Source of the DNA: Streptomyces albus subsp. albus
GTDB lineage: Bacteria > Actinomycetota > Actinomycetes > Streptomycetales > Streptomycetaceae
NCBI RefSeq assembly: GCF_000719865.1
Contig: NZ_JOID01000030.1
Location: 3,604-67,603 of the forward strand
Length of the DNA: 64,000 nucleotides
Direction: 5' to 3'
Under the pieces are notes generated by a model. That model was not told where the DNA came from, did not search any database, and saw only the letters and a program-made list of their open reading frames with translations. A program made the position numbers and the translations under genes. Below, in pieces: positions 53,122 to 61,427 of this stretch (the first letter of the stretch is position 1; every line of letters begins with the position of its first letter).

Positions 53122-54024
53122 TCAGCAGGAGAGACCGCCGCCCGGGACGGTGCCGAGGATGCCCGTGAAACGCTGGTAGTTGTCGATCCGGCTGCGTACC
53201 TGCGCCGGGTTCTTCCCGTCGCACTCCAGGCTGCCGTTGATGCTGCGGATCGTCTGGCCGAATCCGTGGCCGCCGGTCATCGCGGTATGGCCGGTCATGG
53301 TGCCGGGGCCGCTCTGGGTGTTCCAGTACCACAGGGCGGTCTTCCAGGCCACGGCCGCGTCGTTCTGCACCAGGAACGGTTGGTTCAGCAGGTCGATGCC
53401 GAGGGCATCACCGGCGGCCTTGTAGTTGAAGTTCCAGCTCAGCTGGATGGGCCCGCGACCGTAGTACGCGTCGTGCCCGGCGGGGCAGCCGTACGGCTGG
53501 GACGTGTCGCAGTAGTGCGGGTAGTTGGCGGTGTTCTGCTCGACGATGTGCACCAGACCGCCGGTCTCGTGGGCCACATTGGCGAGGAAGGCCGCCGCCT
53601 CCTGCCGCCTGACGGTGTCGCTGCCGGTGGTGGCGAAGGCGGGGTAGGCGCCCAGCGCGGCCGTCAGACCGCTGTAGGTGTAGAAGGGATTCCGGTTCGG
53701 GAACATCTGCTGGAACTGCGCCTCGCTCACCACGAAGCCGCCGGGGGAGGGGGTGCCGCCGTCGCACACGTGCGGCTCCCAGTACCAGGTGCTGATCACC
53801 GGGTCATACCCCGGATTGCCGTGCTCGGCCCGGTAGTGGCGGCCGTCGGTGTAGCGGACGACCGAACCGGCCGCGTACCACTGCCCGGCCACCCAGTCCG
53901 GCGCCGGGCAGGCCGCGGCCCGTGCCGCGGAAACGGGGGCGGCCGAGGCGGCCGCGGGCGTGAGGCCCGCCAGCCCACAGCAGACCAGCAGAGTGGTGAG
54001 TAACGCCAGAAGACGTCGCGACAC
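53122..54024 (-). CDS. Secreted GH19 chitinase with N-terminal chitin-binding domain
   Basis: A 300-residue exported chitinase of GH19. Signal peptide: RRLLALLTTLLVCCGLAGLTPAAASA. A CBM5/12-type chitin-binding module (about residues 38-87: WVAGQWYAAGSVVRYTDGRHYRAEHGNPGYDPV, with exposed aromatics). The catalytic domain starts VVSEAQFQQMFPNRNPFYTYSGLTAAL; catalytic Glu in LANVAHETGGL and the loop VEQNTANYPHYC; AYYGRGPIQLSWNFNY is the GH19 signature. The GTG start has AAGGAG 8 nt upstream. The promoter carries two DasR-type sites, so N-acetylglucosamine-responsive control is expected. Confidence 0.93.
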   Translation of the reverse strand: MSRRLLALLTTLLVCCGLAGLTPAAASAAPVSAARAAACPAPDWVAGQWYAAGSVVRYTDGRHYRAEHGNPGYDPVISTWYWEPHVCDGGTPSPGGFVVSEAQFQQMFPNRNPFYTYSGLTAALGAYPAFATTGSDTVRRQEAAAFLANVAHETGGLVHIVEQNTANYPHYCDTSQPYGCPAGHDAYYGRGPIQLSWNFNYKAAGDALGIDLLNQPFLVQNDAAVAWKTALWYWNTQSGPGTMTGHTAMTGGHGFGQTIRSINGSLECDGKNPAQVRSRIDNYQRFTGILGTVPGGGLSC

Positions 54025-54501
54025 GCGATCACTCCTTGTGCGGCAGGTCGCCGCTTCGGGCCGGCACCGGCACGGGCCGCGCGCCGGACCGCGGGCAGGG
54101 GGGCGCCGCGGCCGGGCGGGTCCGCCGGGGCCGGCCGGTGGGGGGTTGGTGACGCAGCACTCAACCGCATTGGTCTACACCAGTCAAGGTCTAGACCACC
54201 ATTCTCCGAAGGGAGTCGGACGGGCTCCGCGGTGGGGGAACCGGCGCGAGCCGCCGACCCTCCGCTTCCCGTTGCGCGCCGGCTCCGGGGCGGGTGTGGG
54301 CTCTCGTGCGGCGGGGCGGGCGGAGCCGGGAGGGCCGGAAAGCCGCGGCCGGGCCGGGGGCGCGTCGGCAAGGATCTCGGTCCGCCTCTGTTCTCCGAGC
54401 AGAGCGACCGCTTAGTATGCCGCTGGCGGGCGCGCCACCGCAGCCGCCCCAGCCCCTGTCACTTGTCGACGCTGTACGGAACGGTTCACGGAGGCCACCG
54501 G
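54025..54501. other. Divergent intergenic region between chitinase and quinone reductase genes
   Basis: About 480 bases with no supported gene. It holds the chitinase promoter and two dre-like sites at 54169-54200 and, from about 54410, the promoter region of the rightward quinone reductase gene. Confidence 0.5.
54169..54200 (-). promoter_or_regulatory. Two DasR-responsive element-like sites at the chitinase promoter
   Basis: ATTGGTCTACACCAGT (54169-54184) and CAAGGTCTAGACCACC (54185-54200) match the DasR element (ACTGGTCTAGACCACT type). On the minus strand they read as 12-base direct repeats TGGTCTAGACCT and TGGTGTAGACCA, 4 nt apart; a -35 TTGACT (54182-54187) lies within them. Confidence 0.88.
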
Positions 54502-55485
54502 ATGAAGGCATGGCGCGTACACGAGAACGGCGAGCCGCGCGAGGTGATGCGCCTCGACGAGGTGCCCGACCCCGTGCCCGGCCCGGGCCAGCTGCTGCTG
54601 CGGGTCCGCGCCGCCAACGTCAACTTCCCCGACGCGCTGCTCTGCCGGGGCCAGTACCAGGTCCGGCCTCCGCTGCCGTTCACCCCCGGCGTCGAGGTCT
54701 GCGCCGAGGTCGTCGCGGCCGGCGACGGGGCCCGGACCGGGATCGGGGCCCGCGTCCTCGCCCAGCCGCCGCTGCCCGGCGGCGGGTTCGCCGAACTCGC
54801 CGTCGCCGACTCCGCGACCGTGTTCCCCGCACCGGACGCGCTCGACGACGCCGAGGCCGCCGCCCTGCACATCGGCTACCAGACCGGCTGGTTCGGACTG
54901 CACCGCCGGGCCCGGCTCCAGCCCGGTGAAACGCTGCTGGTGCACGCGGCCGCGGGCGGAGTCGGCAGCGCCGCGGTCCAGCTCGGCAAGGCCGCCGGAG
55001 CCACCGTCATCGGCGTCACCGGCGGAGCGGAGAAGGCCGCCGTGGCCCGCGAACTGGGCTGCGACCTCGTCATCGACCGGCACACCGACGACATCGTCGC
55101 CACCGTCAAGGACGCCACCGGCGGCAGGGGCGCCGACGTGGTCTACGACCCGGTCGGCGGCGACGCCTACGCCAAATCCGTCAAGTGCATCGCCTTCGAG
55201 GGCCGGGTGGTCGTCGTCGGCTTCGCCGGCGGCACCGTCCCCACCCCCGGCCTCAACCACGCCCTGGTCAAGAACTACTCGATCCTCGGCCTGCACTGGG
55301 GGCTCTACAACACCAAGGACCCGGCCGCCGTCCGCGCCTGCCACGAGGAACTCACCGCACTCGCCGCCCGGGGCGCCGTCAAACCCCTGGTCAGCGAACG
55401 TGTGCCACTCGACGGCGCCGCCTCGGCCGTCCAGCGCGTGGCCGACGGCGTGACCACCGGCCGCGTCGTCGTCACCCCCAACTGA
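54502..55485 (+). CDS. NADPH:quinone oxidoreductase family protein
   Basis: A 327-residue medium-chain reductase without structural or catalytic zinc ligands. Cofactor motif LLVHAAAGGVGSAAVQLGKAAGA and the AIGVTGGAEKAAVARELGCDLVIDR-type nucleotide fold are visible; RAANVNFPDALLCRGQYQV at the substrate side. Quinone or enoyl reductase chemistry is probable. GGAGG lies 7 nt before the ATG. It is 17 nt ahead of the acyl-CoA dehydrogenase pair and likely in one operon. Confidence 0.88.
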   Translation: MKAWRVHENGEPREVMRLDEVPDPVPGPGQLLLRVRAANVNFPDALLCRGQYQVRPPLPFTPGVEVCAEVVAAGDGARTGIGARVLAQPPLPGGGFAELAVADSATVFPAPDALDDAEAAALHIGYQTGWFGLHRRARLQPGETLLVHAAAGGVGSAAVQLGKAAGATVIGVTGGAEKAAVARELGCDLVIDRHTDDIVATVKDATGGRGADVVYDPVGGDAYAKSVKCIAFEGRVVVVGFAGGTVPTPGLNHALVKNYSILGLHWGLYNTKDPAAVRACHEELTALAARGAVKPLVSERVPLDGAASAVQRVADGVTTGRVVVTPN

Positions 55486-55502
55486 CCGCAAGGAGCCGCG
55501 AC

Positions 55503-56720
55503 ATGCCGCGCAACGCCGCCGCACCGCAGCCGGCACCGGACGCCGATGAGCTGCGCCGCCGCGTCCGGGACCTGCTCGACGCCCACGACCCCGCCACCAC
55601 GCCCCGCGAGGAGTTCCTCCGGGCCCGCTTCGACGCCGGACTCGCCTGGGTGCACTTCCCCGAGGGCTTGGGCGGCCTGGGCGCCCCGCGCTCCCTGCAG
55701 CGGGTCGTCGACACCGAACTGGAGGCGGCCGGCGCCCCCGACAACGACCCCCGCCGGATCGGCATCGGCCTCGGCATGGCCGCGCCGACCATCCTGCGCT
55801 ACGGCACCGAGGAGCAGAAGCAGCGCTTCCTGCGGCCGCTGTGGACCGGCGAGGAGGTGTGGTGCCAGCTCTTCAGCGAGCCCGGCGCCGGCTCCGACCT
55901 CGCGGCCCTCGCCACCCGCGCCGTGCGCGAGGACGGCACCGGCGACTGGGTGATCAACGGGCAGAAGGTATGGACCTCCAGCGCCCACATCGCCCGCTGG
56001 GCCATCCTCATCGCCCGCACCGACCCGGACCTCCCCAAGCACCGCGGCATCACCTACTTCCTCTGCGACATGACCGACCCGGGCGTGGAGGTGCGCCCGC
56101 TGCGCCAGATCACCGGCGAGGCCGAGTTCAACGAGGTCTTCCTCACCGGGGTGCGCATCCCCGACAGCCACCGGCTCGGGGAGATCGGCGACGGCTGGAA
56201 GGTCGCCCAGACCACCCTCAACAACGAGCGCGTCGCCATCGGCGGCGGCCGCGTCCCCCGCGAGGGCGGCATGATCGGCAAGGCCGCCGCCACCTGGCGG
56301 GAACGGCCCGAACTGCGCTCCCACGATCTGCACCAGCGGCTGCTCGGCCTGTGGGTCGAGGCCGAGGCCGCCCGGCTCGCCGCCATCCGCCTCGGACAGC
56401 AACTCGCCACGGGCCAGCCCGGACCCGAGGGCGTGGCCATGAAACTCGGCTTCGCCCGGCTCGCCCAGGAGATCAGCGGCCTGGAGGTCGAACTCCTCGC
56501 CGACGACGGACTGACCTACCAGGACTGGACGATGGTCCGCCCGCAGCACGTGAACTTCACCGGACGCGACGCCGGCTACCGCTACCTGCGCGCCAAGGGC
56601 AACTCCATCGAGGGCGGCACCTCCGAGGTCCTGCTCAACATCGTCGCCGAACGCGTCCTCGGTCTGCCCGCCGAACCGCGCACCGACAAGGACGTCCCCT
56701 GGAAGGAACTCGCACGATGA
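55503..56720 (+). CDS. Acyl-CoA dehydrogenase, catalytic-type subunit
   Basis: A 405-residue FAD-dependent acyl-CoA dehydrogenase. LFSEPGAGSDLAAL and GDWVINGQKVWTSSAH form the flavin/substrate region; the C-terminal RAKGNSIEGGTSEVLLNIVAERVLGLP carries the catalytic base Glu region. Divergent from classical FadE, like the heteromeric pairs of actinobacterial steroid degradation. Its stop overlaps the partner gene start (ATGA). The heteromer is inferred. Confidence 0.9.
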   Translation: MPRNAAAPQPAPDADELRRRVRDLLDAHDPATTPREEFLRARFDAGLAWVHFPEGLGGLGAPRSLQRVVDTELEAAGAPDNDPRRIGIGLGMAAPTILRYGTEEQKQRFLRPLWTGEEVWCQLFSEPGAGSDLAALATRAVREDGTGDWVINGQKVWTSSAHIARWAILIARTDPDLPKHRGITYFLCDMTDPGVEVRPLRQITGEAEFNEVFLTGVRIPDSHRLGEIGDGWKVAQTTLNNERVAIGGGRVPREGGMIGKAAATWRERPELRSHDLHQRLLGLWVEAEAARLAAIRLGQQLATGQPGPEGVAMKLGFARLAQEISGLEVELLADDGLTYQDWTMVRPQHVNFTGRDAGYRYLRAKGNSIEGGTSEVLLNIVAERVLGLPAEPRTDKDVPWKELAR

Positions 56721-57907
56721 GCGCCGCCACCACCGGCCCCGCCCCGGCCACCGCCACCGCCGCCGCGGAACAGCCCGTACCGGACCTGCTGTACTCCGAG
56801 GCGGAGGAGGACCTGCGCTCCGCCGTACGGTCCCTGCTCGCCGACCGCTGCGCACCGGCCGCCGTCCTCGCCCGGATCGAGACCGGCCGGCCGTACGACC
56901 CGGACCTGTGGACGGCGCTCGGCGGCGGCATGGGCGCCGCCGGGCTGCTCGTGCCGGAGGAACTCGGCGGGCAGGGCGCCTCCGCCCGCGAGGCGGCCGT
57001 CGTCCTGGAGGAACTCGGCCGCGCCGCGGCCCCGTCCCCCTATCTGACCAGTGCCGTCATCGCCGTCGAGGCCCTGCTCGCCACCGAACCGGTGGACGGG
57101 ACCGAGGCCGCCGCGCTGCTGGCCGAGCTGGCCGGCGGGCGGTCCACCGCGACCCTGGCCCTGCCCTGGTCCACCGCCCCCGGTACCCGCCTCACGGTGA
57201 CCGTCCGGGCCGGTGACGACGCCGCGCTCACCGGCAGCGTGCGCGGCGTCGCCGACGCCGGCGAGTCCGCGACCCTGCTCGTCCCGGCCGAAGGGCCCGG
57301 CGGGCTCGGGCTCTACGCCGTCGATACGGCGGCGTCCGGCGTCACCGTCACCCCGCGGGTGCCGCTCGACCTCACCCGCCCTCTGGCCGACACCGCCTTC
57401 GCGGACGCCCCCGCCCGGCCGGTCGCCGGCCCGGAGGAGGCCGAAGCCGCCATCCGGCGCGCGCTGTTCGCCGGAGCCGGACTGCTCGCCTCCGAACAGC
57501 TCGGTCTCGCCGAGTGGTGCCTCGCCGAGACCGTGCGGCACACCCGGGAGCGGCATCAGTTCAACCGCCCCGTCGGCTCCTTCCAGGCCCTGAAGCACCG
57601 GCTCGCCGCGCTCTGGCTCGACATCGTCTCGGCCCGTGCCGCGGCCCGCAACGCGGCCGACGCCCTCGCCACCGGCTCCCCCGACCTGCCCGTGGCCGTC
57701 GCCGTCGCCCAGGCGCACTGCTCGCGGACGGCCGTCCACGCCGCGGAGGAATGCGTCCAGATGCACGGCGGCATCGGCATGACCTGGGAACACCCCGCGC
57801 ACCTCTACCTCAAACGGGCCAAGGCGGACGCCATCGCACTCGGCACCGCGGGGCGGCACCGGGAAGCCCTCGCCGCTCTGGTGAACCTCCCCGCCCCCTC
57901 CCCCTGA
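56717..57907 (+). CDS. Acyl-CoA dehydrogenase, partner subunit
   Basis: A 396-residue acyl-CoA dehydrogenase-like protein. N-terminal domain LRSAVRSLLADR, LLVPEELGGQGASAREAAVVLEELGRAAAP; the C-terminal helical domain has RHQFNRPVGSFQALKHRLA and ECVQMHGGIGMTWEHPAHLYLKRAK. The usual catalytic Glu motif (EGT-type) and GSD flavin loop are not evident, so it likely contributes FAD contacts to a two-protein enzyme with the upstream gene. ATGA overlap. Pathway unknown. Confidence 0.88.
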   Translation: MSAATTGPAPATATAAAEQPVPDLLYSEAEEDLRSAVRSLLADRCAPAAVLARIETGRPYDPDLWTALGGGMGAAGLLVPEELGGQGASAREAAVVLEELGRAAAPSPYLTSAVIAVEALLATEPVDGTEAAALLAELAGGRSTATLALPWSTAPGTRLTVTVRAGDDAALTGSVRGVADAGESATLLVPAEGPGGLGLYAVDTAASGVTVTPRVPLDLTRPLADTAFADAPARPVAGPEEAEAAIRRALFAGAGLLASEQLGLAEWCLAETVRHTRERHQFNRPVGSFQALKHRLAALWLDIVSARAAARNAADALATGSPDLPVAVAVAQAHCSRTAVHAAEECVQMHGGIGMTWEHPAHLYLKRAKADAIALGTAGRHREALAALVNLPAPSP

Positions 57908-58143
57908 GGGAACGCGGAGCCGGGCACGGCGCCGGAGGGCCCCGCGGGGGAGGGCGCTCCCCGCCCGGAGGCATTCCCTCACCGCCACCCCGGGCAGCGG
58001 TGATAACTCTCGGTCAACACCCGATCGGCGGACGGACGGACGACCGGTACGGAGCGCGCCATGGGCCACACTGACGCCCCAGAGCCGCTCCGTACCGCGT
58101 CCCGGCCGTACCCCTGGGTGGCCGGCCGAGGAGGTTGTCCGCG

Positions 58144-58338
58144 ATGGTGGTATCCATCTCCGTGCTGCTGCTGCTCCTGATCATCATGCTGATCTTCCTG
58201 CGCAGCGGATCCCTCAAGACCTCGCACGCGATCCTCTGCGCCGTGGTGGGATTCCTGATCGCGGGCACCGACATCGCGCCCTCCGTCTACGACGGCATCT
58301 CGGCCACCGCGCAACTCGTCGGCGGCTTCCGCCCCTGA
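58144..58338 (+). CDS. Small hydrophobic membrane protein, 64 residues
   Basis: Not recognised. VSISVLLLLLIIMLIFLR is one membrane helix, then SLKTSHAILCAVVGFLIAGTDIAP forms a second hydrophobic segment, ending AQLVGGFRP. GGAGG lies about 9 nt before the ATG. Composition is native. Such small hydrophobic proteins are common in Streptomyces; no function is proposed. Confidence 0.75.
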   Translation: MVVSISVLLLLLIIMLIFLRSGSLKTSHAILCAVVGFLIAGTDIAPSVYDGISATAQLVGGFRP

Positions 58339-58373
58339 CCACGGACCCCGCCGCGGCACCGAGCGCCGCCCTT

Positions 58374-58745
58374 TCAGGCGTCCGCCGCCAGCAGCCGGGA
58401 GCGGATGAGGAACCGGACGCCCTCGGGGGCTTCGAGTGAGAATCCGCTGCCCCGGCCCTCCACCACATCGACGATCAGGCGGGTGTGGCTCCACCGTTCG
58501 TACTGGCTGACCGACATCCAGAACGGCACCGGCTCCGGCACCCCCTCGACCGCCAGTTCCGCCAGCAGCACATCCGACCCGCCCGTCCTGAACTCCCCGG
58601 CCGGGTAGCACATCGGCGCGCTGCCGTCGCAGCACCCGCCCGACTGGTGGAACATCAGCGGTCCGTGCGCCTGCCGCAACTCCCGCAACAGGTCCGCCGC
58701 CGGGCCGGTCAGCTCCACCCTGGCCGTGTCCGCGCTGTCACTCAT
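58374..58745 (-). CDS. DUF779 family protein
   Basis: A 123-residue DUF779 protein. The Cys-rich motif [18 protein letters not shown] and [26 protein letters not shown] are characteristic. Family members often lie beside acetaldehyde or aldehyde dehydrogenase genes; here no such gene is adjacent (the nearest is at 6.9 kb). Possibly metal binding through the Cys residues. ATG 58745 by family length. Confidence 0.88.
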   Translation of the reverse strand: MSDSADTARVELTGPAADLLRELRQAHGPLMFHQSGGCCDGSAPMCYPAGEFRTGGSDVLLAELAVEGVPEPVPFWMSVSQYERWSHTRLIVDVVEGRGSGFSLEAPEGVRFLIRSRLLAADA

Positions 58746-58920
58746 GTCCACCCCGGAAGTCGTCGGACGGGCCCCGCGTCGGCCACGGCTGCCACGGCTC
58801 CGTGCGCGGCGCCGCCGTCCCACGGTCACACCGGCCCCGGAAGGACGGCAAGCCCCGCGCGCCGCCGGGTTCGCCGGAAATCCGTTGTCGGGCCCGGACG
58901 TCACACGGCAGGATCGGGGC

Positions 58921-59445
58921 GTGCTGATCCGACGTGAGACATCCGCGGACGCCGAGGGCATCCGCGCCGTCCACCGCGCGGCTTTCGCCGCCCCGGCCGG
59001 GGCCCCCGGCGAGCAGCCCGTCGAGGTGCGCCTGGTGGACGCGCTGCGCTCGGACGAGGCCTGGATCCCCGGGCTGTCGCTGGTGGCCGTCGACGCCGGG
59101 GGAGAGGTGGCCGGGCACGTCGTCTGCACCCGAGCCCGCGTCGGGGCGGCTCCCGCCCTCGGGCTGGGGCCGCTCGGCGTGCTCCCGGCTCTGCAGCGGC
59201 GGGGTGTCGGGTCCGCCCTGATGCACGCCGTGCTGGGCGCCGCCGACGCGCTCGGCGAACCGCTCGTCGTGCTGCTCGGCCACACCGGGTACTACCCGCG
59301 CTTCGGCTTCCGCCCCGCAGCCGGGTACGGCATCGTCCCGCCCGTCCCCGAGTGGGCCGCACACTTCCAGGTGCGCACCCTGACGACGTACGACCCCGCG
59401 CTGCGGGGCCCGTTCGGCTACGCCGAGCCGTTCAACGACCTTTAG
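58921..59445 (+). CDS. GNAT-family N-acetyltransferase (YhbS-like)
   Basis: A 174-residue GNAT. The acetyl-CoA loop is [21 protein letters not shown] (Q-R-R-G-V-G), and [24 protein letters not shown] follows, the pattern of the YhbS group. A GTG start at 58921 with AGGA 8 nt upstream. The substrate is unknown. Divergent from DUF779. Confidence 0.87.
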   Translation: MLIRRETSADAEGIRAVHRAAFAAPAGAPGEQPVEVRLVDALRSDEAWIPGLSLVAVDAGGEVAGHVVCTRARVGAAPALGLGPLGVLPALQRRGVGSALMHAVLGAADALGEPLVVLLGHTGYYPRFGFRPAAGYGIVPPVPEWAAHFQVRTLTTYDPALRGPFGYAEPFNDL

Positions 59446-59456
59446 GGCACGCCCTC

Positions 59457-59490
59457 GGGTGTCCTGTCACGCGGGGTGTCCTGTCACGCG
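59457..59490 (+). repeat. 17-bp perfect tandem duplication
   Basis: GGGTGTCCTGTCACGCG occurs twice head to tail (59457-59473 and 59474-59490), starting 12 nt after the GNAT stop. Confidence 0.9.
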
Positions 59491-59750
59491 GAGCGGATCC
59501 CGTGGCCGTTGCAGTAATCCAGAACGGAACGAATGGGCGGCCGCCGCTTTCCGGCACTTCCGCGCTGTGGCCAGAACTCACTGACCGGCTACCGGCCGAA
59601 AAGCCATCGGAAGGGACTTCCGGCGCACGGCGTGGCCATATTCCGGTACGCGGCTGCCGTCTCACCGGACGTTCCGGCCCGCCTGTCGAGTTGGGCACCG
59701 GGACCGGACGGCATTGTTTCGGCCTTGTTTCCCGAGTGAGACGCGCACCC

Positions 59751-59793
59751 TTGTCATGGTCCTGGAGGACCTCCTATCGTGGGAGCGCTCCCA
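59751..59793 (+). promoter_or_regulatory. Promoter overlapped by CebR box
   Basis: TTGTCA (59751-59756), 18-bp spacer, TATCGT (59775-59780), immediately followed by TGGGAGCGCTCCCA (59780-59793), the perfect 14-bp operator of the LacI-family cellobiose repressor CebR. Confidence 0.85.
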
Positions 59794-59817
59794 CCCCTGC
59801 CCCCCCACGGGTCAGCA

Positions 59818-59866
59818 GGAGGCCAGGTAATGACGCCGGAATGGTTGAAGACATCACCTGGCCTCC
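59818..59866 (+). promoter_or_regulatory. Hairpin sequestering a ribosome-binding site
   Basis: GGAGGCCAGGT (59818-59828) and ACCTGGCCTCC (59856-59866) are perfect complements. The left arm contains the GGAGG ribosome site 7 nt before the ATG at 59830, so the stem would hide it. Confidence 0.6.
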
Positions 59867-59892
59867 CGATCCGGCAGGCCGTACGTTTTGAT
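59830..59892 (+). CDS. Putative 20-residue leader peptide
   Basis: ATG with GGAGG 7 nt upstream, encoding MTPEWLKTSPGLPIRQAVRF and stopping with TGA. It lies directly after the CebR-box promoter, within the hairpin described at 59818-59866. It could be a leader peptide, a decayed gene start or chance. No downstream gene is close (DUF4360 starts 360 nt away). Confidence 0.3.
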
Positions 59893-60252
59893 ACTCAGCA
59901 CCCCCTGGCGGTGCGCCGAACGCACCGGTGGAATCCGTAACCGGGCTGAAGCGCCCCGTCGCGTCAAGGCGGTCGCGCCGGCGGATGCGCCGGCCGGTCG
60001 CCGCGGAGTATCGATCCGTATCGTCGTGCCCCTGTCTCCGCAGAGGACCTCCGGGAGTCCGGACAGCAGCGCCAGTTTTCCCACCCTGTTCCGCGATGCG
60101 CCGTGCCGTGTCGCTGCCCGGGGCCGGCGCGCTGCCCGGATGAGGCTCTGGCACGCCGGCGTTCCGCCGCTACTCTCCGGGCCTCGTTCAGTGTGGGCGG
60201 ATTCGGGATCGTCCCCCTTCCGTCATGGTCCACGACGATCGATTGGAGAATC

Positions 60253-60900
60253 ATGTCCGGTGTACTTCTGGCAAGTGGGGCTGCCGCGGCGTTACTCGCT
60301 TCCACGCTCACCGCTTCCACCGTCTCCGCCGAGGAGACCGTCCCGCCGGAGAAGATCCAGCTCTCCGTCAACACCGTGAACGGCTCGGGCTGCCCGGCCG
60401 GGACGGCCGCCGTCGCCGTCTCCCCGGACAACACGGCCTTCACCGTGACCTACAGCGACTACCTCGCCCAGGTCGGAGTCGGCGCGTCGCCGACCGACTT
60501 CAGAAAGAACTGCCAGCTCAACCTGGACGTGTACGTGCCCTCGGGCTTCACGTACGCGATCGCGAAGGTCGACTACCGCGGCTACGGCTACCTGGAGGAC
60601 GGGGCCACCGGCCTGCAGAAGGCGTCGTACTACCACCAGGGCTCCTCCGAGACGAGCGCGACCTCGCGCACGTTCAAGGGCCCGTTCGACAACAACTGGC
60701 AGGCGTCGGTCAGCAAGGAGTACGGCGAGCTGGTCTGGGCCCCCTGCGGTGTGAAGCGGAACTTCAACATCAACACCGAACTGCGGGTCGACGGTGGCGA
60801 CTCGGACACCAAGAGCACGACCAGCTTCATGACCATGGACTCCACGGACGCCGCGGTCAGCACGGTCTACCACATGGCCTGGAAGGAATGCGGTAGCTGA
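60253..60900 (+). CDS. Secreted DUF4360 protein, copy 1
   Basis: A 215-residue DUF4360 protein. Signal-like segment VLLASGAAAALLASTLTASTVSAEE, with AxA-type site but no basic residues before the hydrophobic core. The domain has the family marks: GSGCPAGTAAVAVSPDNTAFTVTYSDYLAQ, FRKNCQLNLDVYVPSGFTYAIAKVDYRGY, WAPCGVKRNFNINTELRV, and a closing Cys. Function unknown; beta-sandwich likely with disulfides. GGAGAA lies 5 nt before the ATG and is shared with copy 2. Confidence 0.88.
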   Translation: MSGVLLASGAAAALLASTLTASTVSAEETVPPEKIQLSVNTVNGSGCPAGTAAVAVSPDNTAFTVTYSDYLAQVGVGASPTDFRKNCQLNLDVYVPSGFTYAIAKVDYRGYGYLEDGATGLQKASYYHQGSSETSATSRTFKGPFDNNWQASVSKEYGELVWAPCGVKRNFNINTELRVDGGDSDTKSTTSFMTMDSTDAAVSTVYHMAWKECGS

Positions 60901-61427
60901 CGGGCTCCGCGCGCATCCCGCGCGCGGTGGCGTCCCGGGCACTCTCCGGGGTTCACGGCCCGGGAGCCGGCCGTGGACCACGGGGCGTGGTTCAGGAGCG
61001 GGAGAGAAGGAACACCGCGGGACGCACAACCGGTGATCCAGACCTGAGGACTGGTGACCGGATACCAGCACCCCCCACTCCGGACCTGCGGGACTCATGT
61101 GCCGCACGGTTGCGGAACTCGAACGGCCTGGGTTGACATCCCCGCGTCCGGGCGGCAGCGGCTGCCCGGACGCGGGGACCACCCCCATCCCTCCCGGAAT
61201 GCCCTTGGTTCCCGGAGGGGCGGGCCATACGACACGAGAACACGGGGTCATCTATTCCGAGCCCTTTTCCCCATCGCAGACGCGGAAATTCCCCAGCGCA
61301 TTCCTCATGCCGAAAGCAGGGGAATGAACGGCGGTGGCGGCAAGGGGTTCGGCGGGTTCCATACAGCAAACGGCGCCGGGTCATCCCTGTATCCCGGCGC
61401 GGTCCACAGCAGACCGATTGGAGAACC
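60901..61427. other. Intergenic region between tandem DUF4360 genes
   Basis: About 530 bases without a supported gene. It holds the strong hairpin at 61139-61178 and, before copy 2, sequence resembling the leader of copy 1 (shared GATTGGAGAA before the ATG). Confidence 0.5.
61139..61178 (+). terminator. Hairpin between DUF4360 copies
   Basis: A 15-bp perfect stem (TCCCCGCGTCCGGGC at 61139-61153, complement at 61164-61178) 240 nt after the stop of copy 1; a likely terminator insulating copy 2. Confidence 0.7.

Larger units (their letters stand above)
59446..60252. other. Long intergenic region upstream of DUF4360 genes
   Basis: About 800 bases. It contains the 17-bp tandem repeat, a promoter with a CebR box (59751-59793), a hairpin over a ribosome site (59818-59866) and a 20-codon frame. 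From about 59900 to 60180 I see nothing supportable. The last 60 bases lead into the first DUF4360 gene. Confidence 0.6.

Noticed and set aside
61133..61138. TTGACA as the promoter of DUF4360 copy 2
   Set aside because: A perfect -35 but no -10 at 16-19 bp; the spacing falls inside the terminator stem.
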